A stretch of DNA of 64,000 bases from Bacillota bacterium. GTDB lineage: Bacteria; Bacillota; Clostridia; Christensenellales; Aristaeellaceae. Location of the stretch: positions 1 to 64,000 of the forward strand of contig JAEWRJ010000015.1 in the NCBI GenBank assembly GCA_023460055.1. The letters run 5' to 3'. Under the pieces are notes generated by a model. It searched no databases. It was given only the letters and a program-made list of their open reading frames with translations, and was not told where the DNA came from. This document shows, one piece after another, positions 51,371 to 63,960 of the stretch; the first letter of the stretch is position 1; each line of letters opens with the position of its first letter. A program made the position numbers and the translations under genes.

Positions 51371-51399
51371 GGGCTGTGAGAAACGGAGGCTTTTTAACT

Positions 51400-52788
51400 A
51401 TGCCGGAGAAGTTGACAATGGACAAGCTGACCGCGCTGTGCAAGGTGCGCGGCTACATTTTCGCGGGATCGGAAATTTACGGGGGACTGGCCAATACCTG
51501 GGATTATGGCCCCCTTGGCGTTGAATTTAAGAATAACATCAAAAAGGCCTGGTGGAAGAAATTTGTGCAGGAGAGCCGCACCAACGTGGGGCTGGATTCC
51601 TCCATCCTGATGAACCGCCAGGTGTGGGTGGCCTCGGGCCACGTAGGCAATTTCAATGACCCGCTGATGGATTGCAAGGCCTGCAAGGCCCGCTTCCGCG
51701 CGGATCAGCTGATTGAAGATTATGCTATGAAGCAGGGCGAGCCCGTGCGCGCCGACGGCTGGAGCAATGAGGAGCTGGAGAGCTACATCAATGAGCGCGC
51801 CATTCACTGCCCCATCTGCGGCAAGCACGATTTTACGGGCATCCGCAAGTTCAACATGATGTTTAAGACCCATCAGGGCGTCACGGAGGACAGTGCTGCG
51901 GAGATCTACCTGCGGCCGGAGACCGCGCAGGGCATCTTTGTCAACTTCAAGAATATCGTGCGCTCCACGCGCCGCAAGCTGCCCATGGGCGTATGCCAGA
52001 TCGGCAAGAGCTTCCGCAACGAGATCACGCCCGGCAACTTCATCTTCCGCACACGCGAGTTTGAGCAGATGGAGATGGAATTCTTCTGCAAGCCCGGCGA
52101 GGATATGCAGTGGTTTGAGTACTGGCGCGGCTTCTGCCGCGACTGGCTGCTGAGCCTCGGCATCAAGGAAGACAACCTGCGCCTGCGCGATCACAAAGCG
52201 GAGGAGCTGAGCCACTACTCCAAGGCGACGACGGATTTTGAGTTCCAATTTCCCTTTGGCTGGGGCGAGCTGTGGGGCATTGCCGACAGGACGGATTTTG
52301 ACCTGAAGGCGCACGAGGCCACCAGCGGCGAGAGCATGGAGTATATCGATCCCCTCACCAACGAGCGCTTCATCCCCTATGTGGTGGAGCCCTCCGTGGG
52401 CGTGGAGCGCCTGGCGCTCAGCTTCCTGTGCAACGCCTATGAGGAGCAGGAGCTGGAAAACGACAGCCGCGTGGTGCTGCACCTGCACCCGGCGCTGGCG
52501 CCCTACAAGGCCGCCGTGCTGCCGCTGCAAAAGAACAAGCTGGGCGAACAAGCCCTGGCTGTTTACGAAGATTTGAGCCGCCGCTTCATGGTGGATTATG
52601 ACGAGACCGGTTCCATCGGCAAGCGCTACCGCAGGCAGGATGAGATCGGCACACCGCTGTGCGTCACGGTGGACTTTGAAACCGAAGAAACCGGGAGCGT
52701 CACCGTGCGCGACCGCGACACCATGCTGCAGGAGCGCGTGCCGCTGAGCGAATTGGTGAGCTATATTGAAGGGAAGCTTCGGTTCTGA
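51400..52788 (+). CDS. glyS: Glycyl-tRNA synthetase, single-chain dimeric type
   Basis: 462 residues from ATG 51400, 10 bases after GGAGG; the earlier GTG at 51376 lies at the transcription start. Class II synthetase that charges tRNA-Gly. N-terminal [20 protein letters not shown] is typical of the alpha2 enzyme. A Cys pair CKACKARF and CPICGKHDF (about 88-155) forms an insertion. Motif 2 is [21 protein letters not shown] and motif 3 is [18 protein letters not shown] and the catalytic Glu and Arg residues are present. It is the first chromosomal gene beyond the ICE. Confidence 0.95.
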   Translation: MPEKLTMDKLTALCKVRGYIFAGSEIYGGLANTWDYGPLGVEFKNNIKKAWWKKFVQESRTNVGLDSSILMNRQVWVASGHVGNFNDPLMDCKACKARFRADQLIEDYAMKQGEPVRADGWSNEELESYINERAIHCPICGKHDFTGIRKFNMMFKTHQGVTEDSAAEIYLRPETAQGIFVNFKNIVRSTRRKLPMGVCQIGKSFRNEITPGNFIFRTREFEQMEMEFFCKPGEDMQWFEYWRGFCRDWLLSLGIKEDNLRLRDHKAEELSHYSKATTDFEFQFPFGWGELWGIADRTDFDLKAHEATSGESMEYIDPLTNERFIPYVVEPSVGVERLALSFLCNAYEEQELENDSRVVLHLHPALAPYKAAVLPLQKNKLGEQALAVYEDLSRRFMVDYDETGSIGKRYRRQDEIGTPLCVTVDFETEETGSVTVRDRDTMLQERVPLSELVSYIEGKLRF

Positions 52789-52823
52789 CCGCGCCCATGG
52801 CGCTGTAAAGGGGACTAACTGTC

Positions 52824-55652
52824 ATGACGAATGATCCGTATCAAATAAAGGGACAGCCGCGCCGCCGGCGCTCCGAGCGGCACGGCAACGTGCCCGCCGC
52901 CCGGCCGCCTGAGATGAAGGCTGCCTACCAGCCGGATGAGACCGCGCCGCTGCCGCTGGGCAGCGAGACCCGCGTGGTGCCGGTGGCGCCCCAGCCGCTG
53001 CCGCCGCCCCGGCAGGCGCCGGCCACCTATGACTATGACCGCTTTTCCGGGACCGCGTCCAACCGCTATGTTGAAGACGAGGAATATGATGACGATGACG
53101 CGCCGCGCCTATGGCCCAAGCTGCTGGCGCTGGCGCTGGGCCTGCTGCTGATCCTGTCGGCCGGGCTTTACTTCCTTGTGCCGGTGAATACAGACGGCAT
53201 TCTGGGCACCGTACGCGGCGGCCTGGAAACGGTGGTCGAAAAGGCCAAGAGCCTGCTGGGCCTGGCGGAGGAAAAGAAACCCACGCTCATCAAGTTTGAG
53301 ACCCCGGACGCTGTGGGCGAGATCGGTGTGCGCACCGTGTTCACCTTCACGGCCGATATGCCGGTTGACAGCGTGCGCATGGTGGACGAGGTGGGCAGCG
53401 AAGTCATCGGCCAGCTGGCGAAGATCGACCCGCAGGGCACTGTGTGGACGGTGAGCGTCGTGTTTGACGAGCCCTTCAACGGCACCTTCCGCGGGGACTT
53501 GCTGGTCGGGGACACCTGGTATCAGGGCGACAAATTGATCCAATTCATGACCGCCGCGGAGACCCCGACCCCCTCCATCGAGCCGGTTTTGACGCCCGAA
53601 CCCACGGCGGAGCCATCATTCCAGCCTTCGTTTGAGCCGTTTACAGAGCCCGCTGCGGAAGTGACCGAGGCGCCTCTTGCGATAGCCGCCGCCGATCCCT
53701 TCGCGCAGACGGAGATAGCAGGCGATCCGGACGATGGCTGGTTCATCGTCGACGACCCGGTGGAAACTTTTACCGATGACGGCCTGGGCCTTGAAGAGCC
53801 AACCGATGAACCGGCGGTTGAAATCGCCGCAAGCTCCGAGCCCTTTGTGGTGGCGCGGACCACGCCCCAGACGCAGCCGACCGCAGAGCCTTCAGCAGCC
53901 CCGCAGCTGGCCGAGGCGACTGGGGAGCCGCTTCTGGCTGATACGGCTGCCAATGATGAGTGGGATGAGCCCGCTGAGACAACCCAAGCGGCTGATGACC
54001 TGGCAGGTGATGCCGCGGCCCAGAGCGAGTGGGATGAGATCCCGCCCGAGGCCCAGCAGGCAGCCGACGCCGCGCAGACCGCTGGCGATACCGCGTCGGC
54101 CTCCATGACGATGCTTTCGATGGAGCCCGACGAGTCGGCCCTGCCCTCTGTACTCAAGATCAAGGATGATGTATACGATAAAGCCAAGAGGGTGACCGAG
54201 CTGGAGCGCGGCCTGTCGATTGATATGCCCGGCCCCGGCAGCTATGTCAGCTATGAAGGCGGCGTCTTCACCTTCCGCGGCGATGCCTTCCGCGGCAACG
54301 CGGCCTTCGGCACGGCGGATATGCCCCTGCAACAGATGTCCATCCTGTGGAAAGCCCCCCTGGGCAGCCTGCGGACGGACGAAGGCACGCTCTGGGGCCT
54401 TGGCTGGACAAGCCAGCCCGCCATCGTCAAGTGGTCCGTAGAGCTGCGCCAGATGATGAACATCGCGGAGGCCAAGAAGGATGTAAAGGCCCTCAAGGAA
54501 GTCATCGTCGGCGGGCAGGATGGCAAGGTCTACTTCTTTGACCTCAACGACGGCGTCGCCACCCGCGAGCCGATCGACATCAAGTACCCGCTGAAGGGCT
54601 CCGTCTCCCTGGATACGCAGGGCCGCCCGATGCTGGCGGTGGGCCAGGGCATTTCCAAGATGCCCGGCGGCAAGACCGGCCCCATCGGCCTGCATGTATA
54701 CGGCCTGATCGACCAGCAGGAATTAATGTTCCTCAACGGCCGCAAGACCAAGCAGCAGACCCAGTATTCGACCAACGGCGCCTTTGACGGCACCGCCCTG
54801 TTTGACAGGAACACCGATACCATGATCGTGTCGGGTGAAAACGGCCTGCTGTACACGGTGGCGCTGAACACGGCGTTTGATTACATCGATACGCACACCA
54901 TCAAGGTGAACCCGGCGATCACCTACCAAAAGAGCAAGGCGGGCGGGCAGAAGGACATGTCCGTCAGCAATGAGGCCAGCGTGGCCATGTATGGCAAGTA
55001 TGCCTATACGGCGGACAGGCAGGGCATTATCAAGGCCGTGGATACCGACAGCATGAAGACCCAGTGGGCCTTCGACGCGGGCGACAACACGGACGCCACC
55101 CCGGCCCTGGGCTTTGATGAGGATGGCAGCCTGGGCCTCTATACCGGCACAACGGTATTCTCCCGCACCCGCAAGACCGGCATCGCTTTCATCCGCCGCC
55201 TGGACGCGATGAGCGGCCGGGAGGTATGGAAGAAGGAAGTCCCCGCCAGCTACAGCGATGACGAGCGCGCGGGCGTGAAGGCCAGCCCGGTGGTAGGCGA
55301 AAACAGGCTGAGCGACCTGGTGATCTTTACAGTCAACCGCACGAATGACGGCAAGGACGCGACCGTCTACGCGCTGAACAAGCAGACCGGCGAAGAGGTC
55401 TGGAGCTTCATGCTTAACAGCCCGACCGTATCCTCCCCCGTGGCGGTCTACACCTCGGGCGGCGATGGCTACATCGTTCAGGCTGACGAAAAGGGCGTGC
55501 TGTATCTCTTGAACGGCTTGACGGGCGAACAGCTGCACACCCTGGAGCTGGGCTCCGCGGTCGATGCCTCCCCCGCCGTGTACAACGACGTGCTGGTCAT
55601 CGGCAGCAGCGAAAAAGATAACAGCTACCTCTACGGGATCAGGCTGGAATAG
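52824..55652 (+). CDS. Membrane-anchored PQQ-repeat beta-propeller protein
   Basis: 942 residues. A basic and Pro-rich cytoplasmic N-terminus (about 1-95) precedes one transmembrane helix (LLALALGLLLILSAGLYFLV, about 100-120). An Ig-like domain (about 150-240), then a 200-residue Thr/Glu/Pro/Ala-rich linker follow. The C-terminal PQQ-like propeller (about 470-942) has blades such as GGQDGKVYFFDLNDG, ADRQGIIKAVDTDS, YALNKQTGEEVWSFML and ADEKGVLYLLNGLTGEQ. Probably an extracellular scaffold or sensor; no enzyme motif seen. 35 bases after glyS, so possibly co-transcribed. Confidence 0.75.
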   Translation: MTNDPYQIKGQPRRRRSERHGNVPAARPPEMKAAYQPDETAPLPLGSETRVVPVAPQPLPPPRQAPATYDYDRFSGTASNRYVEDEEYDDDDAPRLWPKLLALALGLLLILSAGLYFLVPVNTDGILGTVRGGLETVVEKAKSLLGLAEEKKPTLIKFETPDAVGEIGVRTVFTFTADMPVDSVRMVDEVGSEVIGQLAKIDPQGTVWTVSVVFDEPFNGTFRGDLLVGDTWYQGDKLIQFMTAAETPTPSIEPVLTPEPTAEPSFQPSFEPFTEPAAEVTEAPLAIAAADPFAQTEIAGDPDDGWFIVDDPVETFTDDGLGLEEPTDEPAVEIAASSEPFVVARTTPQTQPTAEPSAAPQLAEATGEPLLADTAANDEWDEPAETTQAADDLAGDAAAQSEWDEIPPEAQQAADAAQTAGDTASASMTMLSMEPDESALPSVLKIKDDVYDKAKRVTELERGLSIDMPGPGSYVSYEGGVFTFRGDAFRGNAAFGTADMPLQQMSILWKAPLGSLRTDEGTLWGLGWTSQPAIVKWSVELRQMMNIAEAKKDVKALKEVIVGGQDGKVYFFDLNDGVATREPIDIKYPLKGSVSLDTQGRPMLAVGQGISKMPGGKTGPIGLHVYGLIDQQELMFLNGRKTKQQTQYSTNGAFDGTALFDRNTDTMIVSGENGLLYTVALNTAFDYIDTHTIKVNPAITYQKSKAGGQKDMSVSNEASVAMYGKYAYTADRQGIIKAVDTDSMKTQWAFDAGDNTDATPALGFDEDGSLGLYTGTTVFSRTRKTGIAFIRRLDAMSGREVWKKEVPASYSDDERAGVKASPVVGENRLSDLVIFTVNRTNDGKDATVYALNKQTGEEVWSFMLNSPTVSSPVAVYTSGGDGYIVQADEKGVLYLLNGLTGEQLHTLELGSAVDASPAVYNDVLVIGSSEKDNSYLYGIRLE

Positions 55653-55684
55653 CCTCCCCGACCGGAACCGATAACAACCATCAG

Positions 55685-55722
55685 ACGCCGATATCATCCA
55701 ATGTGATTGGTATCGGCGTTTT
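55685..55722 (+). terminator. Terminator after the PQQ-propeller gene
   Basis: ACGCCGATA / TATCGGCGT outer stem with an inner CCAAT/ATTGG stem, then TTTT. Confidence 0.85.
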
Positions 55723-55747
55723 CTATAGAACAGAAAGGAATAGAAAT

Positions 55748-56272
55748 ATGGAGTTATGGGATGTTTTAGACCGGGACCGCCGCCTGACGGGGCGGACCAT
55801 ACGGCGCGGGGACGAGATGGCGGCGGGCGATTACCACCTGGTCGTGCATGTGTGCCTGTTCAATGCTGATGGAGAGATGCTCATCCAGCAGCGCCAGCCT
55901 TTTAAGCAGGGCTGGTCAGGCCTGTGGGATGTGTCTGTCGGCGGCAGCGCCGTGGCAGGTGACTCAAGCCAAAGCGCCGCGGAGCGGGAGACTTTGGAGG
56001 AGATCGGCCACAGGCTTGATCTGGGGGACATCCAGCCGCAGCTGACGATCAACTTTCCGGCCGGCTTTGATGATTATTATCTGATAGAGGCCGGTGATCT
56101 TGATATCGGCAAGCTGAAGCTTCAGTATGAGGAAGTGAAGCAGGTGAAATGGGCCTCCCGGGAGGAGATCATGCGGCTGATCGGTACCAATGAATTCATC
56201 CCCTATCACAGGAGCCTGATCGATCTGATGTTCCATATGCGGCGGGGATATGGGGCGATCGCGGGCAGGTGA
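55748..56272 (+). CDS. Nudix hydrolase, IPP-isomerase-like subfamily
   Basis: 174 residues from ATG 55748 (GAAAGGAATAGAA); the frame extends upstream into the terminator without a ribosome site. Starts MELWDVLDRDRRLTGRTIRRGD, typical of the IPP-isomerase-like Nudix branch. The Nudix box GGSAVAGDSSQSAAERETLEEIG is present, with Asp in place of the usual first Glu. It hydrolyses a nucleoside diphosphate-linked substrate that cannot be named from sequence. Confidence 0.85.
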   Translation: MELWDVLDRDRRLTGRTIRRGDEMAAGDYHLVVHVCLFNADGEMLIQQRQPFKQGWSGLWDVSVGGSAVAGDSSQSAAERETLEEIGHRLDLGDIQPQLTINFPAGFDDYYLIEAGDLDIGKLKLQYEEVKQVKWASREEIMRLIGTNEFIPYHRSLIDLMFHMRRGYGAIAGR

Positions 56273-56313
56273 GGGAGCTGATATGCTCTTTGTCACGTTT
56301 TGACCGCAAACAA

Positions 56314-56342
56314 TTCACAAAGCCCGGGTTTTATGGTATGTT
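56314..56342 (+). promoter_or_regulatory. Probable sigma-A promoter of glpK
   Basis: TTCACA, 17 bases, TATGTT, about 40 bases before the start codon. Confidence 0.45.
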
Positions 56343-56382
56343 GAAGGCCGAATGATATTGATGTTTGACCATGGAGGCTTGT

Positions 56383-57882
56383 ATGAACAGACGGTATATT
56401 GTCGCGCTTGATCAGGGGACTACTTCGTCGCGGGCGGTGGTTTTTACGCCGGAAGGCAGCATCGTCAGCTCCGCCGCGATGGAGTTCAAGCAGCATTATC
56501 CCCAGCCCGGCTGGGTGGAACATGACCCGGACGATATTTTGTCCACGCAGGTGGAATCGCTGCGCGCGGCGGTGCGCAAGGCGGGCATTTCAGCATCAGA
56601 GATCGCGGCGGTCGGCATCACCAACCAGCGCGAGACCACGATATTGTGGGAGAAATCGAGCGGCAGGCCGGTGCACCGGGCGATCGTGTGGCAGTGCCGC
56701 CGCACGGCCGGCTATGTGGATAAGCTGAAGGCCGCGGGATATACGGACATGATCCGGGAAAAGACCGGCCTTGTGCCGGATGCCTATTTTTCGGGCACCA
56801 AGCTGCAGTGGCTGCTGGATCACCTGAACCTGCGCGAGCGGGCGAGGAAGGGCGAGCTGTGCTTCGGCACGGTGGACAGCTACCTGGCCTGGCATCTGGT
56901 GAAGGGACATCCCCATGTGACGGACGCGACCAACGCGGGCCGCACGATGCTGTTCAACCTGGCCAGACAGCAGTGGGATGACGAGTTGCTGGATATCATG
57001 GATATCCCGCGCGAGGTGCTGCCCACGGTGGTGGATACTGCCCGCATCGTCGGCATGCTGGATGAGGACATCCTGGGCGCGCCGATCCCCGTTGCTTCCC
57101 TGGTCGGTGACCAGCACGCGGCGCTGTTCGGCCAGGCCTGCATCAACAAGGGCATGGCGAAAAACACCTACGGCACAGGCTGCTTTATGCTGATGAACAT
57201 CGGCAATGAGTTTCGGCTGTCCCAGGCGGGCCTGTTGACCACGATGGCCTGGCGGCTGGACGGCAAGCCCACCTATGCCTTTGAGGGCAGCGTGTTCATG
57301 GGCGGCGCCGCCATCCAATGGCTGCGCGATGAGATGAAACTGATCAGATCGGCGGCGGACAGCGAAGCGCTGGCCCGCTCTGTGCCCACCTCGGGCGACT
57401 GCTACCTGGTGCCCGCGTTTACGGGCCTTGGCGCGCCCTACTGGGATATGTACGCCAGGGGTACCCTGGTCGGGATGACGCGGGGCACAGGGGCGGCGCA
57501 TGTGGTGCGCGCGGCGCTTGAATCCATCGCCTATCAATCAGCCGACCTGCTCGCCGCCATGACCAAGGACGCGGGCTGCAGGCCCCAGTCCCTGCGCGTG
57601 GATGGCGGCGCCAGCGCCAATGGCTTTTTGATGCAGTTCCAGTCGGATATCATGGATATGCCCATCACCAGGCCCGCGGTGCTGGAGACGACCGCTCTTG
57701 GCGCGGCCCTGCTGGCCGGGCTGGCCGCCGGCGTCTACCCGGATGTCAATTCCACCGCGATCGGCTGGCATGTGGATTCCACCTTTGAGCCGCAGATGAC
57801 GGAGGGCGACAGGGAAAAGGCGCTCAAGGGCTGGCGGCGGGCTGTGGGCGCGGCGCTGTACTGGGCCGGGAAGAGGGATTAA
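56383..57882 (+). CDS. glpK: Glycerol kinase
   Basis: 499 residues from ATG 56383, 7 bases after GGAGG. FGGY-family sugar kinase that makes glycerol 3-phosphate from glycerol and ATP. Visible landmarks: ALDQGTTSSRAVVF at the N-terminus, ITNQRETTILWEK, the catalytic Asp region DATNAGRTMLFN, GDQHAALFGQ, KNTYGTGCFML and the second FGGY signature region GVRVDGGASAN-like (LRVDGGASANGFLMQFQ). Length and motifs are those of a full enzyme. No glpF or glpD is adjacent. Confidence 0.96.
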   Translation: MNRRYIVALDQGTTSSRAVVFTPEGSIVSSAAMEFKQHYPQPGWVEHDPDDILSTQVESLRAAVRKAGISASEIAAVGITNQRETTILWEKSSGRPVHRAIVWQCRRTAGYVDKLKAAGYTDMIREKTGLVPDAYFSGTKLQWLLDHLNLRERARKGELCFGTVDSYLAWHLVKGHPHVTDATNAGRTMLFNLARQQWDDELLDIMDIPREVLPTVVDTARIVGMLDEDILGAPIPVASLVGDQHAALFGQACINKGMAKNTYGTGCFMLMNIGNEFRLSQAGLLTTMAWRLDGKPTYAFEGSVFMGGAAIQWLRDEMKLIRSAADSEALARSVPTSGDCYLVPAFTGLGAPYWDMYARGTLVGMTRGTGAAHVVRAALESIAYQSADLLAAMTKDAGCRPQSLRVDGGASANGFLMQFQSDIMDMPITRPAVLETTALGAALLAGLAAGVYPDVNSTAIGWHVDSTFEPQMTEGDREKALKGWRRAVGAALYWAGKRD

Positions 57883-57942
57883 GATAAGATTGCTTTTTCG
57901 GGTACAATCTCTACCCGCCATGAAGCGCGCAAGCCGCGGCGG

Positions 57943-57971
57943 TTGAAGCTGAACCTATAGCGTGATATAAT
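57943..57971 (+). promoter_or_regulatory. Sigma-A promoter of the RNA-modification/ECF operon
   Basis: TTGAAG, 17 bases, TATAAT, 32 bases before the methyltransferase start. All genes from here to the window end abut or overlap. Confidence 0.75.
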
Positions 57972-58002
57972 CTATCCCTGCTTCAGGCAGGAAAGGGGCT
58001 TC

Positions 58003-58869
58003 ATGTATTTAGCGGACGAGTGGCAGGATTTTGAGGTGCTGGACACCGGGGACGGGTACAAGCTGGAGCGCTGGGGCGATGTGATGCTTGCCCGGCCCGA
58101 CCCGCAGGTTATCTGGCCCAAGGCGCGGCCTGAGCTGTGGGAGAAGGCGGACGCCCTGTACAGCCGAAGCCGGGAAGGCGGCGGGAACTGGAACTTCAGC
58201 CGCAAGCTGCCCGAGCGCTGGGCGATCGGCTACAAGGGCCTGCGCTTTTTTGTGCGGCCCACCGGCTTCAAGCACACGGGCCTTTTTCCCGAGCAGGCGG
58301 CCAACTGGGATTGGATGCGCAGCGCGCTTGAGGGCAAGGGAAACGCCAAGGTGCTGAATCTCTTTGCCTATACCGGCGGGGCGACCCTGGCCTGCATGCA
58401 GGCAGGCGCTGATGTCACCCATGTGGACGCGGCCAAGGGCATGAACCAGTGGGCGAAGGAAAACCGGGACCTGTCAGGCCTGCGCCAGGACGGTTGCCGC
58501 TTTATCGTGGAGGACGCGATGGCCTTTTTGCGCCGTGAGATCCGCCGGGGCAGCACCTACGAGGGCATCCTGATGGATCCGCCAAGCTACGGCCGCGGCC
58601 CTTCGGGGGAGGTCTGGAAGCTGGAGGATGAGCTGTATACCCTGGTGGATACCGCGGCGCAGCTTTTGAGCGGACGGGCGGCCTTCTTCCTGGTCAACAG
58701 CTACACGACCGGCTTTCAGCCGACCGTGATCCGCAATATCATCGAAAAGACAGTATGCGCGCGCCATGGGGGAAAAGCGGAAGCGGATGAGCTGACGCTG
58801 CCGATCACATCCGGCGGGCTGCTGCCCTGCGGCTGTTCGGGCCGCTGGACGGCGGGAGAGGATAAATAA
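58003..58869 (+). CDS. RlmI/RlmK-like SAM-dependent methyltransferase
   Basis: 288 residues; the ATG follows GGAAAGGGGCTTC. Rossmann-fold methyltransferase with SAM motif I VLNLFAYTGGATLA (about 112), an acidic motif II end HVDAAKGMN and motif IV DPPSYGRGP (about 196). The pattern FRPTGFKHTGLFPEQAANW is that of the RlmI-like 23S rRNA cytosine methyltransferase group. It lacks the N-terminal PUA domain of E. coli RlmI. The exact target base is unknown. First gene of a tight operon of RNA-modification and transport genes. Confidence 0.85.
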   Translation: MYLADEWQDFEVLDTGDGYKLERWGDVMLARPDPQVIWPKARPELWEKADALYSRSREGGGNWNFSRKLPERWAIGYKGLRFFVRPTGFKHTGLFPEQAANWDWMRSALEGKGNAKVLNLFAYTGGATLACMQAGADVTHVDAAKGMNQWAKENRDLSGLRQDGCRFIVEDAMAFLRREIRRGSTYEGILMDPPSYGRGPSGEVWKLEDELYTLVDTAAQLLSGRAAFFLVNSYTTGFQPTVIRNIIEKTVCARHGGKAEADELTLPITSGGLLPCGCSGRWTAGEDK

Positions 58870-58872
58870 GCG

Positions 58873-61561
<2,689 letters not shown>

Positions 61562-61578
<17 letters not shown>

Positions 61579-62425
61579 GGGACTCAGCCACACCTATCAG
61601 GGGGGCAGCCCCTTCCAGTCGACCGCGCTGCACGATGTCAATCTGGTGATCGAGGACCGTGACCTGCTGGCGCTGATCGGCCATACGGGCAGCGGCAAGT
61701 CCACGCTGGCGCAGCACCTGAATGGCCTGCTTCAGCCGACGTCCGGCCGCGTGCTGCTGGACGGGCAGGATATCAACGAAAAATCCAGCGACAAGCGCGC
61801 CCTGCGCTTTGCCGTGGGCCTTGTTTTCCAGTATCCCGAACACCAGCTGTTTGAGGAGACTGTTAAAAAGGATATCGGCTTCGGCCCGCGCAACATGGGC
61901 CTGGGAGAGGCCGAGGTGGACGCGCGCGTGCGGGAGGCGATGGACAAGATCGGCCTGCCCTATGATGAGATCGCCGAAAAATCGCCCTTTGAGCTCTCCG
62001 GCGGGCAGATGCGCCGGGTGGCGCTGGCGGGTGTGCTCGCGATGCGCCCGCGCATTCTGGTGCTGGATGAGCCGACGGCGGGGCTTGATCCCAGGGCAAG
62101 GGACTTTTTGTTAAACGATGTGCGAAGATTGCACGCAGAGGGCACCAGCGTGGTGATGATCTCCCACAGCATGGACGACGTGGCCAGGCTGGCCACCCGC
62201 GTGGCGGTGCTTGAGAAGGGCCGCCTGGTCATGCAGGGCAGCCCGGGGGAGATATTCGCTCAGGTGGACAAGCTGTCGGCTATGGGGCTTGATGTGCCCC
62301 AGGCCAGCAGGCTGCGCTATCTGCTGGCTGAGTCCGGCATCGAGCTGCCCGAGTGCTATCAGCTGGAGGAGCTGGCGGACAGCCTGGCGGCTTATCTGAA
62401 AGGGGGTGCCGGCCATGCTTCGTGA
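61562..62425 (+). CDS. ecfA2: ECF transporter ATPase subunit A2
   Basis: 287 residues from TTG 61562, 8 bases after GGGAGGTG, overlapping the end of ecfA1 by 17 bases. Walker A GHTGSGKST, Q-loop LVFQYPEHQLFEE, signature LSGGQMRR, Walker B ILVLDEPTAGLD and H-loop MISHS are intact. The YPEHQLF form of the Q-loop is characteristic of EcfA2. Forms the asymmetric ATPase pair with EcfA1. Confidence 0.96.
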
Positions 62426-63218
62426 TATCACGCTGGGGCAGTATTACCCCGTACAAAGCCCTGTGCACCGCATGGATCCGCGCGTCAAGATCACGCTGAC
62501 TGTGGCCTTCATCGTCTGCGTGTTCCTGGTGGGCTCGCCGCTTGGCTACATCCCGATCGCCCTGTATACGGCGCTGGCCTGTTGGGCTTCCAACCTGCCC
62601 TTTAAGATGATGCTGCGCTCCCTGCGGCCGCTGCGCATCCTGCTGATTTTTACCTTTATCCTCAACCTGTTCTTTGGCAGCGGGCAGACGGAGATCTTCC
62701 GCCTGTGGTTCATCCGCGTGAGCGCGGAGGGGCTGAATAACGCCATTCATTTTTCGCTGCGCCTGGTTTTTCTGGTGATGGGCAGCAGCGTCATGACCCT
62801 GACCACGCCGCCCGTTACCCTGACTGACGGCCTGGAAAGCCTGGTCTCCCCGCTGAAGATCATCAAATTTCCGGCGCACGAGATGGCCATGATGATGACC
62901 ATTGCCCTGCGCTTCATCCCCACCCTGGCCGAGGAGGCCGATAAGATCATGAAGGCGCAGAGCGCCAGGGGGGCCGATTTTACCTCGGGCTCCCTGCGCC
63001 AGCGCGCCAAGGCGCTGATCCCCCTGCTGGTGCCGCTGTTTGTCAGCGCCTTCCGCCGGGCCGGGGACCTCGCGATGGCGATGGAAAGCCGCTGCTACCG
63101 GGGCGGCGAGGGCCGGACCAAGCTGCATATATTAAAGGCGGGGCGCCGGGACCTGTTCGCTGCGCTGTCGATGGCCGCCCTCTTTGCCATTGTGCTTTTG
63201 ATGGCGCGCTATGTCTAA
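62415..63218 (+). CDS. ecfT: ECF transporter transmembrane subunit T
   Basis: 267 residues from ATG 62415 within the end of ecfA2 (AAAGGGGGTG in front). About five to six membrane helices (for example VAFIVCVFLVGSPLGYIPIA and ILLIFTFILNLFFG). Two cytoplasmic coupling motifs with Ala-Arg-Gly/Ser-Arg signatures: AQSARGADF and MESRCYRGG. It links the ATPases to the substrate-specific S component. The start MLRDITLGQYYPVQSPVHRMDP is typical of EcfT. Confidence 0.95.
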   Translation: MLRDITLGQYYPVQSPVHRMDPRVKITLTVAFIVCVFLVGSPLGYIPIALYTALACWASNLPFKMMLRSLRPLRILLIFTFILNLFFGSGQTEIFRLWFIRVSAEGLNNAIHFSLRLVFLVMGSSVMTLTTPPVTLTDGLESLVSPLKIIKFPAHEMAMMMTIALRFIPTLAEEADKIMKAQSARGADFTSGSLRQRAKALIPLLVPLFVSAFRRAGDLAMAMESRCYRGGEGRTKLHILKAGRRDLFAALSMAALFAIVLLMARYV

Positions 63219-63960
63219 ACGGATCCTGCTGACCATCGAGTACGACGGCAGCGCCTACTGCGGCTGGCAGCGGCAATTGAACGGCCCCAGCGTGCAGCAA
63301 AAGGTGGAAGAAGCCCTCTTTAAGGTGACAGGCGAGCGCATCGGCATCATAGGCGCCAGCCGCACCGACGCGGGCGTGCATGCCCTCGGGCAGCGCGCCC
63401 ATTTTGATATGGAATCAACTATCCCGGCCGACAAGGTTCCCTTTGCCTTGAATGCAAAACTGCCGCGCGATATCCGCGTGACGGCGGGGCGGGAGATTGA
63501 CGGGCGTTTTCATGCCCGCTTTGACGCCGCCGGCAAGGAATACAGCTACCTGATCTATAACCGCCGCCATCCCAGCGCCCTGCTGCGAGACCTCAGCGCC
63601 CATGTATCGGTGCCGCTGGATGTTGGTGCCATGGAACGCGCCTGCCGGTATCTGCCAGGTACGCACGACTTCGCGGCCTTTCAGGCGGCGGGCGGCACGG
63701 CCAAGACGACCATCCGCCGCATCGACAGCGTGAGTGTCGGGAGGCAGGGGGATGAGATCCGCCTGGTGATCTACGGCACGGCCTTTTTATACAACATGGT
63801 GCGCATCATCGCGGGCACCTTGATCTATGTGGGTCAGGGGCGTCTGCCGGAAGACGTGTTCGCCCGGGCGATTGAGACGGGCGATCGGCTGCAGCTGGGC
63901 CCGACGGCCCCTCCGCAGGGCTTGTGCCTGAACCGGGTGGATTACGGAGGCGGCGTGTGA
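63211..63960 (+). CDS. truA: tRNA pseudouridine(38-40) synthase
   Basis: 249 residues, overlapping the end of ecfT by 8 bases. Modifies U38-40 in the anticodon arm of many tRNAs. N-terminal RILLTIEYDGSAYCGWQRQ, catalytic Asp in GASRTDAGVHALGQ (about 52), RFDAAGKEYSYLIYN and the C-terminal FLYNMVRIIAGTLIYVGQG are all TruA signatures. Confidence 0.96.
   Translation: MSKRILLTIEYDGSAYCGWQRQLNGPSVQQKVEEALFKVTGERIGIIGASRTDAGVHALGQRAHFDMESTIPADKVPFALNAKLPRDIRVTAGREIDGRFHARFDAAGKEYSYLIYNRRHPSALLRDLSAHVSVPLDVGAMERACRYLPGTHDFAAFQAAGGTAKTTIRRIDSVSVGRQGDEIRLVIYGTAFLYNMVRIIAGTLIYVGQGRLPEDVFARAIETGDRLQLGPTAPPQGLCLNRVDYGGGV

Noticed and set aside
51280..51399. T-box riboswitch before glyS
   Set aside because: The sigma-A promoter leaves a leader of about 25 bases, far too short.
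51394..52551. Long minus-strand open frame (385 codons) opposite glyS
   Set aside because: GC-rich shadow of glyS with no ribosome site and biased composition; the plus-strand gene has full catalytic motifs.
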